Below, one piece after another: positions 17,231 through 25,398 of a DNA stretch of 64,000 nucleotides (its first letter is position 1; every line of letters starts with the position of its first letter). Where the stretch lies: positions 806,001 through 870,000 of the forward strand of contig NZ_JAFBCF010000001.1 in the NCBI RefSeq assembly GCF_016907535.1, in the 5' to 3' direction. Under the pieces are notes generated by a model that saw nothing but the letters and a program-made list of their open reading frames with translations, searched no databases and was not told where the DNA came from. The translations under genes were made by a program, and so were the position numbers. This DNA is from Microlunatus panaciterrae (GTDB lineage Bacteria; Actinomycetota; Actinomycetes; Propionibacteriales; Propionibacteriaceae).

Positions 17231-18421
17231 TCAGCGGGCGCCCATCAGGTGCTCCAGCATCAGCTGCTGGAGCCGGACGAAGCCGAAGCCCTTGCCATTG
17301 AAGTAGACATCCGCGTCGAAGTTCTCGTACGCGCTCTGGTCGGCCAGGATCTCGCGGTAGCCTTCGCCGTCGTTGAGCGTCGGCTGCGACAGCTCCGGCA
17401 CTCGGGCTGCCGCCAGGGCCTCCTGCACCTCCGGGTCGGCCCGGAACGCCTTGGCCCGCTCCTTGAGCAGCAGGTACATCCGCATGTTCGCCTTGGCCGA
17501 CTCCCAGACGCCGTCGTAGTCCTCGGTCCGGCTCGGCTTGTAGTCGAAGTGGCGGGGACCGTCGTAGGCGGGGCCGCCGTTGGGGCCACCGTTCTCCAGC
17601 AGGTCGACCAGCGAGAACGCGTTCTGCAGGTCGCCATGGCCGAAGACCAGGTCCTGGTCGAACTTGATCGACCGCTGCCCGTTGAGGTCGATGTGGAACA
17701 GCTTGCCCTGGTAAAGCGCCTGGGCGATGCCATGGGTGAAGTTGAGGCCGGCCATCTGCTCGTGCCCGGTCTCGGGGTTGATGCCGAAGAGTTCCGACCG
17801 CTCGAGCGTCTCGATGAAGGCCAGGGCGTGTCCAAGGGTCGGCAGCAGGATGTCCCCGCGCGGCTCGTTGGGCTTGGGCTCGATCGCGAACCGGAGGTCG
17901 TAACCCTTGTCGGTCACGTAGTCGGCCAACAGGTTGACGGCCTCGCGGTAGCGCTCCAGCGCCGCCTGGACGTCCTTGGCGGTGTCGTACTCGCTGCCCT
18001 CGCGGCCACCCCACATGACGAACGTCTTGGCGCCGAGCTCGGCGGCCAGGTCGATGTTGCGCAGCACCTTGCGGATGGAGAACCGGCGGACAGCGCGGTC
18101 GTTGGAGGTGAAGCCGCCGTCCTTGAAGACCGGGTGGCTGAACAGGTTGGTGGTCACCATCGGGATCACCAGACCGGTGTCCTCCAGCGCCGCCTTGAGC
18201 CGCTCGATCTGCTTCGTCCGCTCACCGTCGGTGGCCTCAAACGGGAACAGGTCGTTGTCGTGGAAGGTCAGCCCGTAGGCGCCGATCTCCGACAGCTTGT
18301 TGACGGCCTCGACGACATCGAGCGGTGCCCGGCTCGGGCCGCCGAACTGGTCCTGACCGACCCAGCCGATGGTCCAGAGGCCGAACGAGAACTTGTCTTC
18401 ACGGGTGGGTGTCGCAGACAT
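17231..18421 (-). CDS. xylA: Xylose isomerase
   Basis: A 396-residue cytosolic enzyme converting D-xylose to D-xylulose (and glucose to fructose). Signature segments are intact: the catalytic His/Asp pair in [11 protein letters not shown], the metal ligand Glu in [12 protein letters not shown], the [10 protein letters not shown] metal site, HIDLNGQR and [11 protein letters not shown]. The length and the lack of a long N-terminal insert fit the shorter actinobacterial class I enzymes. The ATG at 18421 follows GGAAGG by about seven bases; a start five codons upstream is less likely. It is divergent from a ROK repressor gene, with operator-like repeats in between, the usual arrangement for xylose-controlled xylA. 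No xylB kinase is nearby. Confidence 0.97.
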   Translation of the reverse strand: MSATPTREDKFSFGLWTIGWVGQDQFGGPSRAPLDVVEAVNKLSEIGAYGLTFHDNDLFPFEATDGERTKQIERLKAALEDTGLVIPMVTTNLFSHPVFKDGGFTSNDRAVRRFSIRKVLRNIDLAAELGAKTFVMWGGREGSEYDTAKDVQAALERYREAVNLLADYVTDKGYDLRFAIEPKPNEPRGDILLPTLGHALAFIETLERSELFGINPETGHEQMAGLNFTHGIAQALYQGKLFHIDLNGQRSIKFDQDLVFGHGDLQNAFSLVDLLENGGPNGGPAYDGPRHFDYKPSRTEDYDGVWESAKANMRMYLLLKERAKAFRADPEVQEALAAARVPELSQPTLNDGEGYREILADQSAYENFDADVYFNGKGFGFVRLQQLMLEHLMGAR

Positions 18422-18462
18422 AGCGGAGCCTTCCAATCAGCGATGATTATGTTGAGACTTAG

Positions 18463-18491
18463 AACATATTCCCTTCACGTACCGCTGTCAA
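18463..18491 (-). promoter_or_regulatory. Promoter of xylA
   Basis: On the minus strand a consensus TTGACA (18491-18486) and TATGTT (18468-18463) are separated by exactly 17 bases, predicting a start near 18456 and a leader of about 35 bases. It is among the strongest sigma-70-like promoters in the window. Confidence 0.75.
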
Positions 18492-18513
18492 CGCCTTCGC
18501 CTGCCTGGTGTCG

Positions 18514-18537
18514 GTTTCCCAAGTCAACTAGGGAAAC
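18514..18537. promoter_or_regulatory. Operator-like inverted repeat A between xylA and the ROK gene
   Basis: Left arm GTTTCCCAAGT and right arm ACTAGGGAAAC form a near-perfect 24-bp dyad (one mismatch per arm). It lies 23 bp upstream of the xylA -35. It shares its half-site with the second repeat 62 bp away, about six helical turns, which would suit looping by a ROK repressor bound at both. Confidence 0.6.
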
Positions 18538-18556
18538 TGTCACATGACGTGGCGAA

Positions 18557-18565
18557 TTTCCCTAG
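18557..18565. promoter_or_regulatory. Operator half-site B (TTTCCCTAG)
   Basis: A single TTTCCCTAG half-site matches the right arm of repeat A read in reverse. It lies 42 bp after the equivalent position in repeat A and 20 bp before that in repeat C, all near whole helical turns. No opposing arm is visible. Confidence 0.35.
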
Positions 18566-18575
18566 CCCTGTGACT

Positions 18576-18599
18576 GTTTCCCAAGCCGACTTGGGAAAC
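18576..18599. promoter_or_regulatory. Operator-like inverted repeat C (perfect) before the ROK gene
   Basis: Perfect ten-base arms GTTTCCCAAG and CTTGGGAAAC flank CCGA. It lies 66 bp before the ROK gene start, consistent with autoregulation by the ROK protein and, with repeat A, with control of the divergent xylA. Confidence 0.65.
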
Positions 18600-18665
18600 C
18601 GACCTCCCCCGACCCACGCCCGCCAGGGTGTACGTTCAGAGAGGCAACAAAGTGAGGGAGGCTGG

Positions 18666-19892
18666 ATGGCGGGGAATGTGCACCGGGCGACGGCGGCGGG
18701 TCAGGGGAATGACCAGACGAGGCGCCACAACCTGTCGACGGTGCTCACGGCACTGCATCACGACGGTCCGCAGACGCGGGCTGAACTGACCCGCCGGACC
18801 GGGCTGAACCGCTCGACGATTGCGGCTCTGGTGGCCGAGCTCAGCCTGCGCGGGCTGGCTTTCGAGACGCCGGCAACCGAGGCTGGCACGGTCGGGCGGC
18901 CATCGCCGCTGGTGCATCCGAACAGCGATGTGGTGGCGCTCACCGTCAACCCCGACATCGACGCCATCACGGTCGGCCTGGTGGGTCTCGGCGGCCGGGT
19001 GCACAAGCGGATCCGGTACGAGACGGAACTGCCCACGGTGAAGAAGACGGTCAAGATCGTCACCGCCCTGGTCGAGGGGATGCAGAGCGAGCTGGACAGT
19101 CGCTTCACCGTGCTCGGCCTCGGGGTTGCGGTCCCCGGCCTGGTGCGCAGCGACGCCATGGTGACCCTGGCGCCACACCTGGAATGGCGTGAGGAGCCGT
19201 TGGCCGGTCCGCTCACCGAGGCTCTGGGCTATCCGGTCACCGCCGGCAACGACGCGGGCGCAGCCTGCCTGGCCGAGAGCATCTACGGCGCCGGCCGCGG
19301 CGTCCGTGAGCTGATCTACCTCAATGGCAGCGCCAGCGGTATCGGCGGCGGGGTGCTGGTTCGCGGCATCCCCCTGCGCGGCAGCTCCGGCTATGCCGGC
19401 GAGCTCGGCCACACCGTGGTCAACGCCCAGGGCTCGAGGTGCCACTGTGGTCGGATCGGCTGTCTGGAGACCGAGGTCAGTCGGGCTCGCCTGCTCGAGG
19501 TCCTCGGCCGCGGCAGCAGCGAGGCAGACCACCTGGATCGGCTGCTCGCCGAGTCCGACGACGACGCCGTCCAGATCGAGGTCAACCGTCAGCTGGACTG
19601 GCTGGCGCTGGCCCTGGGCAACCTGATCGGCATCTTCAACCCGGAGGCCATCGTGCTCGGCGGCTTCCTCGGCTCGCTGTACGCGGCCAACCCGGAACGG
19701 CTGGACGAAGGTGTGCAGGAGCAGACCTTTGCGTCGTTGGTGCACGGGCTCCGGATCGAGAGGGCCGAGCTCGGCCCGCAGCTGCTCACCGTTGGAGCCG
19801 CCGAGCTCGTCTTCGCCGGACTGCTCGCCGATCCGGCCGGCTACCTCGCGCGCCTGGACCTGCCCGGAGAGGGCGTTCGTCCGGCCTTGTAG
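18666..19892 (+). CDS. ROK-family transcriptional regulator (XylR-like)
   Basis: A 408-residue repressor with an N-terminal winged helix (about 20-75; NLSTVLTALHHDGPQTRAELTRRTGLNRSTI, read in two pieces) and a C-terminal sugar-kinase-like ROK domain. The zinc motif C-H-C-G-R-I-G-C is present, preceded by GYAGELGH, and the phosphate-type loop NDAGAACLAE is conserved. The ATG at 18666 has GGGAGG six bases upstream, which decides it against an earlier in-frame ATG at 18549. Divergence from xylA and the shared dyads suggest that it represses xylose genes and releases DNA on binding a sugar. The inducer is inferred from context only. Confidence 0.88.
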   Translation: MAGNVHRATAAGQGNDQTRRHNLSTVLTALHHDGPQTRAELTRRTGLNRSTIAALVAELSLRGLAFETPATEAGTVGRPSPLVHPNSDVVALTVNPDIDAITVGLVGLGGRVHKRIRYETELPTVKKTVKIVTALVEGMQSELDSRFTVLGLGVAVPGLVRSDAMVTLAPHLEWREEPLAGPLTEALGYPVTAGNDAGAACLAESIYGAGRGVRELIYLNGSASGIGGGVLVRGIPLRGSSGYAGELGHTVVNAQGSRCHCGRIGCLETEVSRARLLEVLGRGSSEADHLDRLLAESDDDAVQIEVNRQLDWLALALGNLIGIFNPEAIVLGGFLGSLYAANPERLDEGVQEQTFASLVHGLRIERAELGPQLLTVGAAELVFAGLLADPAGYLARLDLPGEGVRPAL

Positions 19893-20019
19893 CCGTCCGC
19901 AGCGCGCAGAGCGCCCGCAGCTCTTTCGGGATCGCTTTCACCTGCCGGAGACCTCACGAGGTGCCAAGATACGCACACCGGTGCAGCACCGGTCGGCGCG
20001 GCGGCGTGCAAGGAGTGAG

Positions 20020-21282
20020 ATGGCCGACAAGGTCAGAGTGTTCCTCAGCTATCGGCGCGCGGACACGCAACATGTGGCCGGCCGGGCCGCCGACCGGCTC
20101 GGCGAGTTCTTCGAGCTGTTCATGGACATCGACACCATCCCGCCGGGTGTCGACTTCGAGGATTACGTCCGCCGCGCCGTGAGCAGCTGCGACGTCCTGC
20201 TGGCATTCATCGGGAATCGCTGGGCAGATCTGAGCAACAGCCGCGGGCAACGCCGCCTTGACGATCCACAGGACTGGGTGGCCGAGGAGATCGGCGTCGC
20301 ACTCGGCCGGGGGGTTCGGGTGATCCCGGTCCTGGTCGACGATGCGGTGATGCCCCTTGCAGACGACCTGCCCAGTGCACTGGCGCCGCTCGCCCACCGG
20401 CAGGCACTCCCCCTCCGGCACGCCACCTTCTCGGCTGACCTCGCTCGGCTGGTAGCCGGGATCGAGCACGCCAGCAGGGAGCGGGGAGCACCTGCTGCCA
20501 CCGGGTCCACCGCCGCCAGCACCTCGGCCGATCCGGCGGTCAGGCCCGGCGGCAACAGCCCTGCCCGGTTCGCGGAGCGCTGGGAGCAGCCGGGGATGCC
20601 CACCAGAGCGGGACCGGCCGTGACGATCGGGCAGGAGACTCCGCCACCGAGGTTGAGGGCTGTTGTCCTGGGACTGGCCCTCGTCCTGTTGGCGGCGCTC
20701 ATCGGCGCCGGCATCGCCATCGGTCGGCCGTTCGATCACTCCGCCGTTCCGCAAGCCGAGGAGACCGGAGGCAGCCCCCGGTCCAGCTCGTCCCCCACGC
20801 CCTCTCCTGCTCTGCCGGGCCCCGCCGTCACCCCGGCGCACACCGTCGAAGAGCTCCGCGCCCACGTCCCGGCCGCGTTCCGGCGCACCTGCCGCGCGCT
20901 GGTGCCCGAGCCGAAGGTACTGAAGGCCTCGCTCGTGGTCGCCGTGCAGTGCCTGCCCACCCAGGGCAGCCTCGGCGGCCGGCAGCCCACCTATCTCTTC
21001 TACTTCCAGTACGCCGGGCCGGAGTCCGCGCTGGCTGCGTTCCGCGGGTACTACGCCTCGGGTGACCTGCCCGCCGGAGACTGCTCCCACGACCCTGCCG
21101 AGATGCCGTATGACCGGCCTGACCAGGGCGGTGGCATTCTTCGCTGCTACCGGGACGCCGAGGCCTACCGGGTGTTGGCCTGGACCGACGACGAGCTGGC
21201 CATCGTGGCCTCGGCCGCCGACCGCACCATGACCTACGCCGAACTGGTGCGGTGGTGGCGCGGGGCTGGCCCAGTGCGTTGA
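20020..21282 (+). CDS. Membrane-anchored TIR-domain protein
   Basis: A 420-residue protein: TIR domain (about 4-150), low-complexity linker, one membrane helix (about 212-235, LRAVVLGLALVLLAALIGAG) and an extracytoplasmic domain with four cysteines. TIR landmarks are VFLSYRRADT, FMDIDTIPPGVDF and DWVAEEIGVAL; W86 and E90 form a WxxxE pair like that housing the catalytic Glu of NAD-cleaving TIR proteins, so enzymatic activity is possible. AGGAG precedes the ATG by four bases. The following gene has the same inside-helix-outside plan with a kinase-like domain, suggesting the two act together in signalling. A defence role is conceivable, but no other defence gene is adjacent. Confidence 0.85.
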   Translation: MADKVRVFLSYRRADTQHVAGRAADRLGEFFELFMDIDTIPPGVDFEDYVRRAVSSCDVLLAFIGNRWADLSNSRGQRRLDDPQDWVAEEIGVALGRGVRVIPVLVDDAVMPLADDLPSALAPLAHRQALPLRHATFSADLARLVAGIEHASRERGAPAATGSTAASTSADPAVRPGGNSPARFAERWEQPGMPTRAGPAVTIGQETPPPRLRAVVLGLALVLLAALIGAGIAIGRPFDHSAVPQAEETGGSPRSSSSPTPSPALPGPAVTPAHTVEELRAHVPAAFRRTCRALVPEPKVLKASLVVAVQCLPTQGSLGGRQPTYLFYFQYAGPESALAAFRGYYASGDLPAGDCSHDPAEMPYDRPDQGGGILRCYRDAEAYRVLAWTDDELAIVASAADRTMTYAELVRWWRGAGPVR

Positions 21283-21347
21283 CCCCCCGCCGATCGGACC
21301 CGGGGGTGACTTCGTGGGGAATCCGCACGCCGGCCCGGCCGGGGGGC

Positions 21348-21353
21348 TAGCAT
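21348..21353 (+). promoter_or_regulatory. Candidate -10 (TAGCAT) before the pseudokinase gene
   Basis: TAGCAT in the context GCTAGCATC lies 48 bp before the pseudokinase ATG. The same GCTAGCATC context precedes the pentapeptide-repeat gene at 29660, so it is probably a recurrent promoter element. Confidence 0.35.
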
Positions 21354-21401
21354 CCGGGTACGCGTAGCCGTCCGCTGCGCGACACTCGGGGGGGTGTTGA
21401 G

Positions 21402-23060
21402 ATGGACATCGGGCACTACACGCTCATCGGCCAGTTGCCCAGCGGCCGCTACGGAGCGATCTGGCGGGCACGAGACCCGCATGGCACAGAGGTCGTCCTC
21501 AAGCAGCTCGCGTTGGCGCAGGTGGAGCGGAGGCCCTTGATCCGGGCGGTCGCGACCGGCTTCGGCGGGCTCCGACACGTCAACCTCGCTCGCTGTTTCG
21601 ATCCGGTGGAGGACGACAGCGGCATCTGGCTCGTCGAGGAATGGGTGCCTGGAGTCAGCCTTTCCGCCCTCGGCGGCACCAGCCCGCTGTCCTGGCGGCA
21701 GATGCTCGGCGTGCTGCACGGAGCGCTGCAAGGACTGGCGGTCGCCCATCGGCAGGGCCTCAGCCATGGTGACCTGTCACCGCGCACCATCATGGTGAGC
21801 GCCGACGGCACACCCAAGGTGATCGGCTGCGGGGCGTGGGCGGGGCAACCCGAGGTGGCCGGGATCAGCGGGTATGCGAGCCCTGAGGTGCTCGCCGGCT
21901 GGCCCCTGGCACCGACCGCCGACGTCTACTCGGCCGGGGCGATGCTGGCCCGCGCGGTGTTGGGCCAGCCGGTCAGCGACCCGGCATCGCCGACAACGGC
22001 AGTGCCACTGGACAGTGTGCAGCCCGACCTCCGGACGGTCCTCACCCGGGCGCTCTCGGTGGATCCGGACGCGCGGCAACCGGACGCGCAGGTGTTGCTC
22101 GATGAGCTGGACCACGCTGCCACCCGAGCGTTCGGGGTGGGCTGGTGGACTCTGGAGGGACTGGCCGCAGCGGTCTCAAGCTGGGGCGTCTCCACCGCCG
22201 GGTCGGTGGGCGGTTCCCCCGGCATCGTCGGGGGCAGTGAGCCGACCCTGGCGCCGGCAGGTGGGTACGGCGCGGTTTCCGGCAGCATCAACCTGCGAGG
22301 CGACCTGGGCCCAGGCGCGGTGGCGGGCGCCTACGCACCAATGGGCGGTGCCGCCGCGGCAGTGGCACCAGCTCGTCGGTCCGGCTCCCCCCCGCGGCCG
22401 CGTCGGCTGATCGCCGTCGCGGCGGCGGGCACTGCGCTGGTGATCTTGGCGGTGGTCCTGTACGTGTTCGCCCGGCCACCTTCGACCGAGGCTGACCCGC
22501 AGGCGTCGACCGGCGCCGAGACGACCACGAACCAGCGGCCGCCAACCTCGCCACCGGCGCCCAGCCCCACGCCCACCCCCAAACCCAAGCCGAGCCCCAC
22601 GCCGACCACATCGCCCACCCCGAGACCGCAGTCGGCTGCCGGCTTTGCCGGGGTCTACCGCTTCCAGTCGGTGGTCACAAAGTCGAATCTGACGAGCGAG
22701 CCCGTCGGCCGCAAGGCCACCTCGACCTGGGTGGTCAAGACGACCTGCCGGAAGGCGCGTTGCACGACGTCGGTCTCCTCCTCCGGGGGCGGCCGGGAAC
22801 CGATGACGGTGAAGGCGGGCGGTTGGAGCAACCGGTCCAAGGGCAACGGTCGCTGCGTCAATGTGCGCACCGGTGTGGCCACTGGTCAGTTGGTGCCGAC
22901 GCTGTTCACACGGACGGTCAGCCCGACCCAGCGAACAGGTGCCCAGATCACGAAGATGGCAGGAACCGAACGCTTCCGGCAGCTCAAGCGGTGCAACAAC
23001 CAGGTCGCACCGCTGGCCGAGGTACGGAGAAAGGTCACTATCACCTTCCTGCGGCGGTGA
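21402..23060 (+). CDS. Membrane serine/threonine pseudokinase
   Basis: A 552-residue protein with an N-terminal eukaryotic-type kinase fold, one membrane helix (about 336-357) and a proline/threonine-rich stalk leading to a cysteine-containing outer domain. The ATP-binding Lys is present (VVLKQ, K34), as are SPE and DVYSAG. The catalytic loop reads HGDLSPRTIM: D124 is kept but the Asn position is Thr129. The DFG aspartate is lost (KVIGCGAW). It is therefore probably inactive or altered in catalysis and may be a scaffold or sensor. The start has a G-rich site (GGGGGGGTG). Its 3' end overlaps the convergent comEC gene by 20 bp. Confidence 0.85.
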   Translation: MDIGHYTLIGQLPSGRYGAIWRARDPHGTEVVLKQLALAQVERRPLIRAVATGFGGLRHVNLARCFDPVEDDSGIWLVEEWVPGVSLSALGGTSPLSWRQMLGVLHGALQGLAVAHRQGLSHGDLSPRTIMVSADGTPKVIGCGAWAGQPEVAGISGYASPEVLAGWPLAPTADVYSAGAMLARAVLGQPVSDPASPTTAVPLDSVQPDLRTVLTRALSVDPDARQPDAQVLLDELDHAATRAFGVGWWTLEGLAAAVSSWGVSTAGSVGGSPGIVGGSEPTLAPAGGYGAVSGSINLRGDLGPGAVAGAYAPMGGAAAAVAPARRSGSPPRPRRLIAVAAAGTALVILAVVLYVFARPPSTEADPQASTGAETTTNQRPPTSPPAPSPTPTPKPKPSPTPTTSPTPRPQSAAGFAGVYRFQSVVTKSNLTSEPVGRKATSTWVVKTTCRKARCTTSVSSSGGGREPMTVKAGGWSNRSKGNGRCVNVRTGVATGQLVPTLFTRTVSPTQRTGAQITKMAGTERFRQLKRCNNQVAPLAEVRRKVTITFLRR

Positions 23061-25398
23061 GCTGGCGCTGCACCACCGCTGTCATTCCGGTCGACCCGCG
23101 GACGATGGCCACAGACCCCTGCAGGTCGGTCCGGAGCACGGTCATGCCGAGTGACTCGGCCAGCCGGACGGTCCGCGGCGCCGGGTGGCCGTAGTCATTG
23201 TTCAGACCGGCGCTGGCGATCGCGACCCGCGCATGGGTGGCCGCGATGAACCGAGCGTCCTGGCGAGCCGACCCGTGGTGCGGCAGCTTGAGCACGTCGG
23301 CCGAGAGGTCGGCCCCGGAACGTAGAAGGGCCTGCTGCGCCGCCGGCTCGGCGTCACCGGTCAGCAGGATCCGCACCCCGTGTGCCACCAGCATCACGAC
23401 CAGGCTCGAGTCATTCTCCACTGACGACTCCTCCTCTCCCGCAAGGGCAGCCGCGGCCGCGGGTGGACCGACCGGACCGATCACCTGCCAGTGCAGGGAA
23501 CCCAACGAGGCTGACTCACCAACCCCAGGGACCCGGACCGGCACCCGGTCGGCATGCGCCAGCCTCGCCACCGTGCGCGCCTCTGCGACCGGCGAGGCGA
23601 GTGGACTCACCCAGATCTCTCCGACGCGTCTCTGCCGGACCACACTCGTCAGGCCGCCCACGTGGTCAGCGTGGTAGTGGCTCAAGATCAGCAACGGCAC
23701 CGACTCGATCCCCAGCTGATCAAGACAACGGTCCATCGGAGCCGGGTCCGGGCCGGTGTCGATCACCAACCCCTGCCGCCGACCGGCGTTCACGACCAAC
23801 CCGTCTCCCTGTCCGACATCGCAGGAAACCATCAACCAGTCAGGCGGTGGCCATCCGGGCTGGACGGGAGCTCGGAGGAACCCCAGGGTCATCACAAGGG
23901 CCAGCAGTGACGCCGCCCACGGTCGACCGAGCAGCCTGGGCATCGTCCAGGCCAGTCCGAGAGCCGCGACCGCCAACAGCAGCAGGGAGGCCGGTGACAC
24001 GGGCCACGACCAGGCAGCACCGGGCAGCCTGGCGCCCAGCCGCGCTGTCCACAGGATGCCCTGGGCCGACCAGGCCGCACCGAACCCGGCGATCGCTGCC
24101 GCCCAGCCGCTCAGCAGGGAAAGTCCGGCTGCGGCGAAGCCCAACACGGTGGCCGGGCCGACGAACGGCCCGGCCACGGCATTGGCCAGCAGACCGACCA
24201 CACTCACCCGGCCAGAGATCGCCGCCACCAACGGGAGGGTCGCCAGATGGGCCGCCAGCGGCACCGCCACCGCCTCGGCGATGATCCGCGGCAGCCACCG
24301 CTGCAGCATCGCCGCCCACCGACCTGCCCACCACACGATCCCGCCGCTGGCCAGCACCGACAGGGCGAAACCGATCGAACGGCTCAGCCACGGGTCGAGG
24401 AGCAGCAGCACCACCATCGCGGCGGCCAGGCTTCGTAATCCTTTCTGGGCGCCCCCACTACCGAGGGCCGCGAGCGCAACCAGGCCCATCGCCGCGGCAC
24501 GGAGCACGCTCGGTTCGGTCCGACAGAGTGCGACGAACACGAAGACCCCTGACAGCCCGACGAACCGCAACCAGCGGCCACGCACTCCCAGCCATCGGGC
24601 GAGCAGCATCAGGAACGCGAGCAGTAGGGTCAGATTCGCTCCGGACACGGCCATCAAATGGGTCAGTCCGGTGTCCTGGAACTCGGTCCTCATCGTGGTC
24701 GAGATCCCCGAGGTATCGCCCAGGACAAGGGCCGGCACCAGGGCCCGCTGTTCCGGGCTACGTTCGGCGACGGAACGGCGGAGCCCTTCCCGCACGTGCT
24801 CCACCCACCGCAGTCCTCGGCCGGGGGCGGCGACCACGACCGACGGACCGCGAATCCTCACCACCGCAGCAAGATCATCCCCGGCGTTCGGGGGCCGAAG
24901 CCTGCCCTTGATCTGCAGCCTTGAGCCGACCGGGATCCGGGCCCAGTCGTCCACCTCGGTGCCGGCGACCATCAGCAGCACCGGCGAGCGCACCCGCCAG
25001 GTCTCTCCGCGGGCTTTGATCTCGACCAGCACGGCCCGGACCATCAGGAAGTCCGGTTGTCCCGCGGCTCCAGCCTGCCGGTGGGGATCGCCACTGATGG
25101 CCACCTCGGCCGACACCACGGCCCCGGCCGTCGCCAGCTGGCGTACCAACGAGCCCGACACCCGATACGTCTGAAGCATGCCGACGGCCAGACCGGTGGC
25201 AAGCAGCACGGCCAGCGCAGTCAGCCGAGACGACCGTCGTAGGCAGGCGATGATCACCACCAGCAGCGAGGCCAAGCCGACCAGCGGTGCCGCTGACGAC
25301 CAACCCGACGTGCCCAGCCACGTGGCCGCCCAGGTCGCGAGCGCCACCGGCACAAGCCTGAGATCGGTGCCCGCTTGCACTCGCTCACACCCTGACAT
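23041..25398 (-). CDS. comEC: ComEC/Rec2 DNA-uptake channel
   Basis: A 785-residue membrane protein that carries single-stranded DNA across the membrane in natural transformation. It has N-terminal helices and an OB-like DUF4131 region, the Competence core (GLTHLMAVSGANLTLLL), about ten helices, then a C-terminal metallo-beta-lactamase-like domain with DVGQGDG, the metal-binding SHYHADHVGG and LPHHGS. The ATG at 25398 (MSGCERVQAG) overlaps the comEA stop by 14 bp; an ORF extension further upstream runs through comEA and is rejected. Competence has not been established in most actinobacteria, so function is inferred from family. Confidence 0.93.
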   Translation of the reverse strand: MSGCERVQAGTDLRLVPVALATWAATWLGTSGWSSAAPLVGLASLLVVIIACLRRSSRLTALAVLLATGLAVGMLQTYRVSGSLVRQLATAGAVVSAEVAISGDPHRQAGAAGQPDFLMVRAVLVEIKARGETWRVRSPVLLMVAGTEVDDWARIPVGSRLQIKGRLRPPNAGDDLAAVVRIRGPSVVVAAPGRGLRWVEHVREGLRRSVAERSPEQRALVPALVLGDTSGISTTMRTEFQDTGLTHLMAVSGANLTLLLAFLMLLARWLGVRGRWLRFVGLSGVFVFVALCRTEPSVLRAAAMGLVALAALGSGGAQKGLRSLAAAMVVLLLLDPWLSRSIGFALSVLASGGIVWWAGRWAAMLQRWLPRIIAEAVAVPLAAHLATLPLVAAISGRVSVVGLLANAVAGPFVGPATVLGFAAAGLSLLSGWAAAIAGFGAAWSAQGILWTARLGARLPGAAWSWPVSPASLLLLAVAALGLAWTMPRLLGRPWAASLLALVMTLGFLRAPVQPGWPPPDWLMVSCDVGQGDGLVVNAGRRQGLVIDTGPDPAPMDRCLDQLGIESVPLLILSHYHADHVGGLTSVVRQRRVGEIWVSPLASPVAEARTVARLAHADRVPVRVPGVGESASLGSLHWQVIGPVGPPAAAAALAGEEESSVENDSSLVVMLVAHGVRILLTGDAEPAAQQALLRSGADLSADVLKLPHHGSARQDARFIAATHARVAIASAGLNNDYGHPAPRTVRLAESLGMTVLRTDLQGSVAIVRGSTGMTAVVQRQLTAAGR

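Noticed and set aside
20020-23060. An antiphage defence island around the TIR gene
   Set aside because: No nucleases, cyclases, Argonautes or toxin-antitoxin genes adjoin it; only the TIR domain suggests defence, so it is reported as a signalling pair instead.
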